The position numbers were made by a program, and so were the translations under genes. A stretch of DNA of 16,422 nucleotides from positions 1 to 16,422 of the forward strand of contig DASTSM010000351.1 of assembly GCA_035760685.1 (NCBI GenBank), written 5' to 3'. Position 1 is the stretch's first letter. Every line of letters begins with the position of its first letter. Under the pieces are notes generated by a model. It was given only the letters and a program-made list of their open reading frames with translations. It was not told where the DNA came from and ran no database searches. This DNA is from ZC4RG20 sp035760685. GTDB lineage: Bacteria > Pseudomonadota > Gammaproteobacteria > Steroidobacterales > Rariloculaceae. Positions 7,516-16,422 of this stretch are shown here, piece after piece.

Positions 7516-8970
7516 TCAAGACGGCGGCGCGCTCGGGAGGCGCCCGAGCGTCTGCGTCTCGTCGCTGAGGCTGTCGGTCCGCATGATGCTCTCCCACTTG
7601 TGGCGGCGCCTGCCGCGGAAGAGCCAGCGCAAGACGCCCTGCACTCTCCAGAGAGCCGTGAGCTGCCGATAGCCGAAGTTCTCGAGCACCGCGACGAGGT
7701 AGAGCGTCAGCACGTCGCGGGTTCGCGGGTAGAGATGAAACGACAACTCCTCGAGCATGACCGCGCTCGAGGAGAGCAGGATGCCGAGCGCGACCGCCAT
7801 GGCGAGAAACAGCAGCGCCGTCGATACGGACAGCGCGCCGGCCGCCGCGGCCGCGGCGATCACGGCGTACCCTGCGACCTCGATGATCGGGCCGAACAGC
7901 TCGAAGAGCAGATAGAACGGAATCGCGAGCCACGACACGCTGCCGCCGCGCGGATTGAACATGAGCCACGCGTTCCGAAACAGCGATTCGCCGAGCCCGT
8001 GCTGCCAGCGAACGCGCTGGCTCTTCAAGCCCTTGAGGGTCTCGGGGGCGTCGGTCCAGCAGACGGGGTCCGGCACGAACGTGATCCGGTAGGGCCGGCG
8101 CATCTGCTTCATGCGCCGGTGCAGCCGCAGGATCAGCTCCATGTCCTCGCCGATCGAGGTCGGATCGTAGCCGCCGACCTCGATGAGCGCGTCCTTGCGG
8201 AACACTCCGAATGCGCCCGAGACGATCAAGAGCGCGTTCAGCGGCGACCACCCGAGGCGGCCGAACAGGAAGCCGCGCAGGTATTCGACGACTTGCACGA
8301 GCGCGAGAAAGCTTCTCGGCAGCCCGACCTTCTCGATGAAGCCGCGCCGGATCGTGCACCCGTTCGCGATGCGCACGGTGCCGCCGACGGCGACTGTCGT
8401 CGGGTCCTCGAGGAACGGCCGCACCACGCGCCGCAAGCTGTCGGGCTCGAGCACGGAGTCCGCGTCGACGACGCAGACGAGCGGATACCGGCATGCGTTG
8501 ATCCCGGCGTTCACGGCATCGGCCTTGCTGCCGCCGTTCTCCTTGTCGACGACGCGGAGCGCGGGGTGGCGCGACGAGCGGTAGACGGCGCGCACCGCGC
8601 TGCAAGGCACCCTCGCCCAATACGCCTCCGGAAACGGGCGCAACGCGAAGGCTTGAACGAGCTTGTCGAGCGTCTCGTCGGAGGAACCGTCGTTCACGAC
8701 GATGAGCTCGAAGTCCGAATACTCGAGCTGGAGCAGCGCCTTGACGGACGAGATGATCGAGACCGCTTCGTTGAAGGCCGGCATGACGATGCTGATCGGC
8801 ATATCGAGGCTCGAGAATAGCGACTCGGCCTCGAGCTGCTCGGCGGCCTGCAAATGCCTCCGCATGCTCGCGATCGCGACGAGGTTCAGCGCGAGATAGC
8901 CTAAGTTGATGCCGATGAAGTAGGCCAGGAACACCCACTGCGAGGCGCCGAAAAAGCTTTCGGCCGTCAT
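7516..8970 (-). CDS. Membrane-bound GT2 glycosyltransferase, processive polysaccharide synthase type
   Basis: The 484-residue product is a family 2 glycosyltransferase of the PgaC, cellulose and hyaluronan synthase type. One membrane segment (about 11-35) precedes the cytoplasmic GT-A domain (about 58-325); two to three segments follow (about 345-375, 380-403, possibly 418-432). The catalytic set is complete: NDGSSDE with Asp94, the DxD site VVDADS (Asp169, Asp171), GED with base Asp276, and QRVRW (318-322), the Q-x-x-R-W motif of processive enzymes. It should build a sugar chain from nucleotide sugars and may push it through the membrane; the sugar is unknown. No PilZ domain is present. The start is the ATG at 8970, overlapping the stop of the HEAT gene by 4 bp (ATGA), so translation is coupled. 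It is the last gene of the four-gene operon. E. coli yaiP, next to yaiO, is a partial parallel. Confidence 0.92.
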   Translation of the reverse strand: MTAESFFGASQWVFLAYFIGINLGYLALNLVAIASMRRHLQAAEQLEAESLFSSLDMPISIVMPAFNEAVSIISSVKALLQLEYSDFELIVVNDGSSDETLDKLVQAFALRPFPEAYWARVPCSAVRAVYRSSRHPALRVVDKENGGSKADAVNAGINACRYPLVCVVDADSVLEPDSLRRVVRPFLEDPTTVAVGGTVRIANGCTIRRGFIEKVGLPRSFLALVQVVEYLRGFLFGRLGWSPLNALLIVSGAFGVFRKDALIEVGGYDPTSIGEDMELILRLHRRMKQMRRPYRITFVPDPVCWTDAPETLKGLKSQRVRWQHGLGESLFRNAWLMFNPRGGSVSWLAIPFYLLFELFGPIIEVAGYAVIAAAAAAGALSVSTALLFLAMAVALGILLSSSAVMLEELSFHLYPRTRDVLTLYLVAVLENFGYRQLTALWRVQGVLRWLFRGRRRHKWESIMRTDSLSDETQTLGRLPSAPPS

Positions 8971-10043
8971 GCGAGCCCGACCTCGGCCATCGCGTGGCGC
9001 ATGATGTCGCGCGCGAAGGCATCGCTTTGGGCGTCCGCGAGCTCGCGTAGCCGGTTCGGGCCGAGCCACGGCAGCGACACGATCGCCTGCGCCGCCCGAT
9101 AGCGGACCCACCACTCGCGGTCGGCGAGCAGCTTCTCGAGCAGCCGGACGTCCCGCGCCTGACCGACTCGGCCGAGCAGCCTCGCGGCCTGCGCGCGCAC
9201 GTACCACGCCTCGTGCGTCGCGAGCGTCTCGATGCGCGGAAGGCCGGCGTAGTCGCTGATCGCCTTCAGCGCGGCGGCTAAGACGGCGGGCTCGTCGCGC
9301 TCGCGGAGCAGCAGCTCGATGAGCTGATCGATCGTCTCGCTACGCGCGAGGCTCGCGTATTTGAGCAGCCGCACCGCCGCCGCGGCCTCCGACGTCAGAA
9401 TAGCGTTGCAGAGCGGCTGCGTGACGAGCGGCTCGCCGGCCTTCTTGAGCAGGCGAAAGACCGAGACGTCGGGCCAATCGACGCGCGCCCTGACGCACGG
9501 CATGACGAGCGGCACGGCGCGCGCTGCATCGATATCGACGAGCGCCGCGGCCGCCGTGACCGATAGCGCCGTGTTCGGATGCGAAAGAAACGCGGCGATC
9601 GCGTCCCACGCCGACGGGTCCCGGAGGTTTCCGAGCGTTTGGATCGCGAGCAGGCGCGCGCCGAGCTTGCGGCGCGCGAGCCTTCGGCGCGCGATCTTGC
9701 CGAAGCCGAGCCGCTCCCCGAGCACCACGAGCCTCGCGACGGAGTCGCCCTCGACGGACTCGCGCGCCGCGTTCCACTGCTCGAGCAGATCGCCGGTCTC
9801 TCGGCGCGAGAAGCGAGGCAGCGCGGCGCCGCGCGCTTCGTCATCCGACAGCATCGCGGCCGCGAAGATACGCCGCCACCGGTCGAACACGGAGCGGCGC
9901 CGGCGCGCGGCGACGATCGTGGCGCGGCGCAGCAGCAGCGTGTAGGCGAGCAGCACGAGATTCACGGCCGCCGCGACGAGCGTCGTTCCCGCGGCGGCGT
10001 CGACGAGCGGATCAGAGCCCGGCGGCGAGAGATACGCCCACAT
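8967..10043 (-). CDS. Membrane-anchored HEAT-repeat protein
   Basis: The 358-residue product has one N-terminal membrane segment (about 19-38), then a very basic stretch (RRATIVAARRRRS), which by the positive-inside rule puts the rest in the cytoplasm. From about 115 to the end it is made of HEAT-like helical pairs, clearest at DPSAWDAIAAFLSHPN, ATHEAWYVRAQAARLLGRVG and LADREWWVRYRAAQAIVSLP. HEAT repeats form curved scaffolds for protein contacts; no catalytic motif is seen. The start is the ATG at 10043, 32 bp inside the end of the yaiO-like gene, with no good ribosome-binding site, so coupled translation is likely; a later start cannot be excluded. Its stop overlaps the glycosyltransferase start by 4 bp. 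A role in holding or controlling the glycosyltransferase is inferred from the operon. I know of no characterised function. Confidence 0.87.
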   Translation of the reverse strand: MWAYLSPPGSDPLVDAAAGTTLVAAAVNLVLLAYTLLLRRATIVAARRRRSVFDRWRRIFAAAMLSDDEARGAALPRFSRRETGDLLEQWNAARESVEGDSVARLVVLGERLGFGKIARRRLARRKLGARLLAIQTLGNLRDPSAWDAIAAFLSHPNTALSVTAAAALVDIDAARAVPLVMPCVRARVDWPDVSVFRLLKKAGEPLVTQPLCNAILTSEAAAAVRLLKYASLARSETIDQLIELLLRERDEPAVLAAALKAISDYAGLPRIETLATHEAWYVRAQAARLLGRVGQARDVRLLEKLLADREWWVRYRAAQAIVSLPWLGPNRLRELADAQSDAFARDIMRHAMAEVGLA

Positions 10044-11268
10044 ACCGTCGGTAGTACAGCGACCCTTGGCGCTGCGTCCCGGCCCACCACGAGAGCTTCA
10101 ACCGGTCGTCGAGCGCATGCCGGCCGCCGATCGAGAAGCCGCGAACACGGGTTCTAAGCACGCGGCCCGGCGCGATCGCCTCCGCCTCCTGTCCGAGGAC
10201 CGCGGTGAAGTCGAGCTCCGTTCGCTCGGTCCGGTACCAGCTGAGCCGCGCGGAGTGCGCCGCCGATCCCGCCCCGCCGTCGAGCTGCGACTCGTCGAGC
10301 GAGTACGCGAGCCGAAAGCTCGAGAAGTACCGCGCAACCGTGGCTCCCGCGGTCGCGACGTCCGACTCCGAGTAGCGCCGCTCGCGCAGGCGAAGCTCCG
10401 TTTCCCAGCCCGAGCCGAGCGAGCGCAGCGCGCGCGCCTCGGCCGCGAATCGCGGCACGAAGCCGGCGTCGCTGCCCGCGAGATCGAGGTCGACGCCCAT
10501 GGTCCAGCCCGGCGTCGCGCGCCAGTCGGCGCCGCCGCCGACGATCCAGGCCGCGTCGCCGAAGCGCGCTTCCTTGCGGAGCGCACCACGCACGGCGCCG
10601 CGGCCGCCGCGCTGCCGCGTCACCTGCACGAACACGCTCGTCCAGTCGGGCACCTCGGTCGAGAGCGAGTCCTGCGACGCGCCGACCGTGAGCTCCGTGG
10701 GCGGGGAGGCCCGCGCCGGCGCGGGCGTTGCCGGCACGACCGGCTGCCACCACTCGGCTTGCGGGAAACGCGCGCCGGCCTCGGCGCGAAAGGCAGCGAG
10801 GCGCGCGCCGGCGGCATTGCGCTCGGAGCGTGACGCGTCCGCTGAGGCGCGGCGCTCGAGCAGCGCGAGCTCGAGCCGCCAAACGTCTTCGTAGCCGGGC
10901 GCGAGAATGCGCGCGCGGTCGAGCTCGGCGAGCGCGTCGCGGCCGCGCCCGGCCCAGGCGAGCGCCTGCGCGCGGCCGAACACGTAATCGACGTCCTCGG
11001 GATGGGCCTCGAGGAGGCGGTCGTAGTCCGCGAGCGCCGATGCGTAGTCGCCCGACCAGGCGCGCACGCGTGCGAGCATGAAGCGGGCCGCAGCGTCCGC
11101 CGGTGCACCGGCGAGCTTGCCCTCGAGCAGATTGGCGGCGCGCGAATAGTCCTCGGCCGCGACGGCTGCGGCGATCTCGTCGTCGAGCGCGCCCTCGGCG
11201 TGCACTAAGTGAACGGAAAACAGCAGGGCTGCGGCGGCGATGCCGGCGCGCAGCGCTCGCGGGCTCAT
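10012..11268 (-). CDS. YaiO-like outer-membrane beta-barrel protein with N-terminal TPR domain
   Basis: The 418-residue product has a Sec signal peptide with likely cleavage after Ala24 (VHA/EG). TPR-like helical repeats follow at about 28-140; YASALADYDRLLEAHPEDVDY is a typical TPR. A Pro/Ala-rich linker (about 175-190) leads to a C-terminal region (about 191-418) of alternating hydrophobic residues, with aromatic and Arg-rich strands, as in an outer-membrane barrel. The layout matches the YaiO family and resembles PgaA, where periplasmic TPRs and a barrel export a polysaccharide. The last residue is Leu, not the common Phe, so recognition by the barrel-assembly machine may differ slightly. 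The ATG at 11268 overlaps the receiver gene's stop by 4 bp, and no strong ribosome-binding site precedes it. Export or anchoring of the product of the downstream glycosyltransferase is inferred. Confidence 0.87.
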   Translation of the reverse strand: MSPRALRAGIAAAALLFSVHLVHAEGALDDEIAAAVAAEDYSRAANLLEGKLAGAPADAAARFMLARVRAWSGDYASALADYDRLLEAHPEDVDYVFGRAQALAWAGRGRDALAELDRARILAPGYEDVWRLELALLERRASADASRSERNAAGARLAAFRAEAGARFPQAEWWQPVVPATPAPARASPPTELTVGASQDSLSTEVPDWTSVFVQVTRQRGGRGAVRGALRKEARFGDAAWIVGGGADWRATPGWTMGVDLDLAGSDAGFVPRFAAEARALRSLGSGWETELRLRERRYSESDVATAGATVARYFSSFRLAYSLDESQLDGGAGSAAHSARLSWYRTERTELDFTAVLGQEAEAIAPGRVLRTRVRGFSIGGRHALDDRLKLSWWAGTQRQGSLYYRRYVGVSLAAGL

Positions 11269-11690
11269 GGAACCGGCGCGGCTCGTCGGCTCGCGTCGGT
11301 CAGGCGTCGAATCCGCGCCATGAGCTCTTGAGGACGGAAGGGCTTGCTCACGAAGTCGTCGGCTCCGAGGTCGAAAGCGCGCACGACGTCGGCCTCGAGG
11401 CCCTTGCCGGACAGGACGACGACGGGCGTCGAGCGGCGGCGCGGATTCTCGCGCATCTGCATGAGCAGCTCGAAGCCGCTCACGTGCGGCAGCACGAGGT
11501 CGAGCAGGACGACGTCGACCGGATCCTCGCCGGACAGCACTCTCTCCGCGTCGCGGCCGTTCGGCGCCGTGGTCACGGCGTAGCCCGCCCGCTCCAGCAT
11601 GAATGCCAGCAGATAGGCCGTGTGCTCGCTATCCTCGACGACGAGCGCGCGAGGCGCCGATCGAGGCTCGCCATCCAGCGCTGCGTTCAC
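11265..11690 (-). CDS. Single-domain response regulator (CheY-like receiver)
   Basis: The 141-residue product is one receiver domain with no output domain. Key residues are present: acidic pair Glu19/Asp20, phosphoacceptor Asp64 in VVLLDLVLP, Ser94 as the switch hydroxyl and Lys116 in VSKPF. Such proteins signal by binding a partner or passing phosphate on. The start is GTG at 11690; it is the first possible start in frame after a TAA at 11729-11727, with only a weak AGG upstream. It is the first gene of the operon and its stop overlaps the yaiO-like start by 4 bp, so it is probably made with the polysaccharide genes and may switch the glycosyltransferase or HEAT protein on or off. No kinase gene adjoins it; the hybrid kinase about 5 kb away is only a possible partner. 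The operon promoter should lie in 11691-11809, but I could not identify it. Confidence 0.92.
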   Translation of the reverse strand: MNAALDGEPRSAPRALVVEDSEHTAYLLAFMLERAGYAVTTAPNGRDAERVLSGEDPVDVVLLDLVLPHVSGFELLMQMRENPRRRSTPVVVLSGKGLEADVVRAFDLGADDFVSKPFRPQELMARIRRLTDASRRAAPVP

Positions 11691-11809
11691 TTCCGGGACC
11701 TGATCGCGCTTCGTAGACGGCGGATCTTAGCCGGAGACGCCGGCGGCGGGCTTTGATCCAGATCGCAAAAGCCGGGGCCGCGCCTTGACGCAGCTCCCGA
11801 AAAAGAGCG

Positions 11810-13900
<2,091 letters not shown>

Positions 13901-13989
13901 GCCCGGCGGCAATGCACGAACCGTGCCTTGCTCGAGCCGACCGCCGCGCCGACGGGGCCGGGGTGAGCACGGCGCGCTGACCAGGTCCG

Positions 13990-14868
13990 CTATTTGACGC
14001 CGATCCCGATGTTGAGCGGCGCCGTGAGCACGGCGGCGCCTTCGGCTCCGGCGCGTGCCGAGACCGAATCGTCGAGGGCGCGCAGGACCGCTCGCCGCTG
14101 CTCGCGGCTCAAGCCGCGGACGAGCGCATTCGGTATCGGATTGCCCCCGAGACACCAGTCCCAAAGCTCTTGGCCCGAGCGCACTTCGATCCTCTCGCAA
14201 TGCGAAGTATCGACGCGCACGTCCCTCAAGCCCGCCGCAACGAGCCTGCGGCGCATCACGTCGGGGTCCGCGACCTGAAATTCGAGCGGCGGGTCGGCCG
14301 GCAGGCCTCGGAGGCCGGGAACGACGGCTTCGAGCGCGGCCACGAAGAAATGAAGCGCCTCGAACTCGGCCGGATCGCCGTAGGCGATCAAGAGCACGCG
14401 CCCGCCCGGCCGCGTGACGCGAGCCATCTCGCGCAGCGCGGTCAGCTGATCGGGAACGAGCATGACGCCGAATTGCGAGCCCGCGACGTCGAACGCGCCG
14501 TCGGGGAAATCGAGCGAGTGGCAGTCCATCACGCGCGCTTCGGTATTGCGCAGGCCCTCCTCGCGCACGCGCGCCTCGAAGCGCTCGATCATGCGCGGCG
14601 ACCAATCCGTCGCAACGACTCGCGCGCCGAGCCGCGCGGCCGGAAGACTCAAGCCTCCGGTGCCGGCCGCGACGTCGAGGACGCGGTGCCCGGGCTCGAG
14701 GCCCGCGAGACGCAGGGCCGCGAGAGCGACCTCCGCCTCGCCGGGCGTCACGTAACGGTCGTAATCGTCGGCGAGTTCATCCCAGGCTTCGACGGGAGCG
14801 GCCTCGGGCTCGCGGGCGGCGCGCTCGTCTCGGATCGATCGTCCGGCGCTGTCTTCGTTCTCTATCAT
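13990..14868 (-). CDS. Class I SAM-dependent methyltransferase
   Basis: The 292-residue product is a Rossmann-fold methyltransferase of the broad UbiE/Methyltransf_11 type. The SAM-binding motif I is VLDVAAGTGG (63-72), the acidic residue after strand 2 is Asp88 in VVATDWS, an Asp115 follows in ARVMDCHSLDFPDG, and SQFGVMLVPD then ARVTRPGGRVLL (about 131-160) complete the fold. The methyl acceptor cannot be read; relatives act on quinones, small metabolites or natural products. The ATG at 14868 has GAGGA 7 bases upstream. The frame is open upstream to a TAG but has no ATG, GTG or TTG. The first 28 residues are charged and poorly conserved, and the start region lies within 12-bp repeats. It follows the LuxR-type gene by 144 bp on the same strand, so that regulator may control it. 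Confidence 0.92.
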   Translation of the reverse strand: MIENEDSAGRSIRDERAAREPEAAPVEAWDELADDYDRYVTPGEAEVALAALRLAGLEPGHRVLDVAAGTGGLSLPAARLGARVVATDWSPRMIERFEARVREEGLRNTEARVMDCHSLDFPDGAFDVAGSQFGVMLVPDQLTALREMARVTRPGGRVLLIAYGDPAEFEALHFFVAALEAVVPGLRGLPADPPLEFQVADPDVMRRRLVAAGLRDVRVDTSHCERIEVRSGQELWDWCLGGNPIPNALVRGLSREQRRAVLRALDDSVSARAGAEGAAVLTAPLNIGIGVK

Positions 14869-14895
14869 GGGCTCGTCCTCGATTTCGTTCTCGAT
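14854..14895 (-). repeat. Three imperfect 12-bp repeats around the methyltransferase start
   Basis: On the minus strand, ATCGAGAACGAA (14895-14884) is followed directly by ATCGAGGACGAG (14883-14872), then CCCATG with the start codon, then ATAGAGAACGAA (14865-14854). All three are in the same frame and would read IENE, IEDE, IENE. The second copy's GAGGA is the ribosome-binding site, so copy number or point changes here could alter translation. Confidence 0.7.
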
Positions 14896-15012
14896 ATCGC
14901 GGGCCGCGCATCTATCCTCATGGACCTCAATCTAGCGTCGAGGGCAGGAGTGCGCTTCGGCGAGATCGCCCAGCGAGGTGCGGCCCGATGGGTGATTCGA
15001 CGTACGCTCGAA

Positions 15013-16422
15013 TCAGACGAGGCGGTGCTCGTAGGCGAACGCCGCGGCGGCCGTGCGCGACTCGACGGCCAGCTTTCGGAAGATGTTGCTGACGTGCCGG
15101 TCCACGGTGCGCCCGCTGAGCCCGAGGTCGCGCGCGATGGCCTTGTTGGTCTTGCCGCGCGCGAGAAGGCGCAAAACCTCGAGCTCGCGCTTCGATAGTC
15201 CGAACGCCGCGGCCCGGGACCTCGGCTGCGCATCGAGCGCGTTCAACGCCTCTAGGTCGGGCTTTGCGCCGAGGCGTGCAAGGACGTCGCGTGCGCCTTC
15301 CCACTCGAGGCGCGCGCCCTCCTCGTCGCCGAGCGCTGCGTAGACGCGCCCGAGGAGCGCGCGGATTCGCGCCGCGACGTAGGGCGCCCCGACGGTGTGC
15401 CATACCCCGAGCGCCCGCCGAAGCGGCTCGACGGCGCTTCTCGGGTCGCCCTCCGCGAAACAGACGGCGCCGCGCGCATGCGCAGCGGCGGCTCCGAGAA
15501 TCTCGGACCCGTAGCCGTGCGCAATGTCCTCGAGCTCGTCGCAGGCGGCGCGGGCCTCTTCGAGCTCGCCCGCGGCGAGCGCGATCTCTACGCACGCGGG
15601 CAGGTGCTGCGCGCGCTGCCACGGCTTCGAGGGAGCCGCGAGCACGCGGCGAACGGCGCGCAGGCCTGCGACGGTTCGGCCCTGCGAGAGGCGCAGCAGC
15701 GCGAGCCCGGGCTGCGGCTCCCGGCCGTGATCACTCGCGACCCGATACGCCGCCTCGGCGTCGTCGAGCTCGCCGCGCAGCCGAAGGATCTCCGCGAGCT
15801 GGTACCAGGCGTCGCCGAGCACCTCGGGATCGCCTCGCACCGATGCGTGCTCGCAGACTTCGCGCAGCTCCGCGCTCGCGCTCGACCAGTCGCCGGACAG
15901 CTGCATGATCTCGCAGCGGTGCACGAGACAAAGACCCGTGAACGTGACGAGCTGCGGCTGCTCGTCGCACCAGCGCGCGAGCGCGGCCGTCCACTCGCGT
16001 GCTCGGTCGAGCGCGTGCATCTGCTGGCAAGTGGCAATGACGTTGCAGTAGACGATGCCGGTCACGACCGGCGAAAGCTCACCGGACGCGGCGGCCAGCA
16101 TCGCTTCGTCGAGCAGCGCGAGTCCCCGTTCTGCGCCGCCTTGCCGGAGGAGCGCGCGGCCTTGAAGGTTCCGCGCGAGCGCGACGAGGTCCTTGTCCTC
16201 GCAGCGCTCGCCGATGGCGGCGGCGAGGGCCGCCGAGTCGAAAGCAGCGGCGTACTCGTCGGCGGCGAGGCGGCGAAACACCGCGGGCAGCAGGAGGTAG
16301 CCGCGCTCGGCGCACGCAGGCTCTCGCTCGACGAGCCGCTCGGCGCGCGCGAGCCAGCCCGTCGCCTGTGCCGCCGACCCGAGCGAGGAGAGATGGAACC
16401 CGATCCAGAACGCCGCCCGCGC
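15013..16422 (-). CDS. LuxR-type transcriptional regulator with TPR-like region, 5' end missing
   Basis: The frame is open to the right edge of the window, so the N-terminus is missing; 469 residues are visible. The residues beyond the GTG at 16281 (for example AAFWIGFHLSSLGSAAQATG) look like real protein and match the helical part of long LuxR regulators, so that GTG is not the start. Most of the protein is Ala/Leu/Glu-rich helical pairs of TPR type (about 15240-16400). The last 60 or so residues form a LuxR/NarL helix-turn-helix, with LSKRELEVLRLLARGKTNKAIARDLGLSGRTVDRHVSNIFRKL holding the conserved Glu, Gly and Lys-Ala-Ile positions. It probably binds DNA when an unknown signal or partner is sensed. 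No ATPase domain is visible, but it could lie outside. The methyltransferase gene 144 bp downstream is its most obvious possible target. Confidence 0.9.
   Translation of the reverse strand, partial: ARAAFWIGFHLSSLGSAAQATGWLARAERLVEREPACAERGYLLLPAVFRRLAADEYAAAFDSAALAAAIGERCEDKDLVALARNLQGRALLRQGGAERGLALLDEAMLAAASGELSPVVTGIVYCNVIATCQQMHALDRAREWTAALARWCDEQPQLVTFTGLCLVHRCEIMQLSGDWSSASAELREVCEHASVRGDPEVLGDAWYQLAEILRLRGELDDAEAAYRVASDHGREPQPGLALLRLSQGRTVAGLRAVRRVLAAPSKPWQRAQHLPACVEIALAAGELEEARAACDELEDIAHGYGSEILGAAAAHARGAVCFAEGDPRSAVEPLRRALGVWHTVGAPYVAARIRALLGRVYAALGDEEGARLEWEGARDVLARLGAKPDLEALNALDAQPRSRAAAFGLSKRELEVLRLLARGKTNKAIARDLGLSGRTVDRHVSNIFRKLAVESRTAAAAFAYEHRLV

Noticed and set aside
8971..9207. 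Upstream extension of the glycosyltransferase frame to 9207
   Set aside because: It lies inside the HEAT-repeat gene, is Arg/Ala-rich, and the ATGA overlap at 8967-8970 marks the true start.
11738..11780. G+C-rich short inverted repeats between glgX and the receiver gene
   Set aside because: Stems of about 5 bp without a clean T-run are not distinguishable from chance here, so no terminator or promoter is called.
13901..14605. Upstream extension of the glgX frame to 14605
   Set aside because: The extra 235 residues are Arg-rich and overlap the methyltransferase gene in another frame; the GlgX family N-terminus begins at the ATG at 13900.

Overview
The window is a very G+C-rich bacterial chromosome segment with ten protein-coding genes, most codons ending in G or C. 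A lipoprotein signal, an outer-membrane barrel protein and an ADOP/MacB-type permease show a Gram-negative (diderm) host. The mix of an ADOP permease, GlgX, YaiO-like protein and long LuxR regulator would fit a soil or sediment proteobacterium (perhaps a gammaproteobacterium) or an acidobacterium-like lineage, but I cannot fix the taxon from sequence alone. I saw no rRNA, tRNA, CRISPR array, insertion sequence or phage gene.

Left part, plus strand (1-6334): the 3' end of an orphan ABC-type permease, a secreted or surface lipoprotein of unknown function with a terminal calcium-loop-like motif, and a large soluble hybrid sensor histidine kinase (degenerate receiver, GAF, three PAS, HisKA, HATPase, receiver) started by TTG behind a plausible sigma-70 promoter.

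Middle (6354-7466): a TetR-family repressor diverges from a single-domain cupin gene across a 60-bp gap. The gap holds two short palindromes and a direct repeat, the usual layout of a self-regulated repressor with its target.

Operon 11690 to 7516, minus strand: a single-domain response regulator, a YaiO-like TPR plus beta-barrel outer-membrane protein, a membrane-anchored HEAT-repeat protein and a processive-type GT2 glycosyltransferase, joined by 4-, 32- and 4-bp overlaps. Together they look like a compact system for making a polysaccharide at the inner membrane and exporting it through the outer membrane, with a receiver protein as possible switch. This is the most interesting part of the window. 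The only three TTA codons I found in the window's genes lie one in each of its three structural genes.

Right part, minus strand (16422 to 11810): a LuxR-type regulator cut by the window edge, a class I SAM-dependent methyltransferase whose ribosome-binding site and start codon sit inside a 12-bp repeat, and a glycogen debranching enzyme (GlgX). Intergenic gaps are all under 170 bp.
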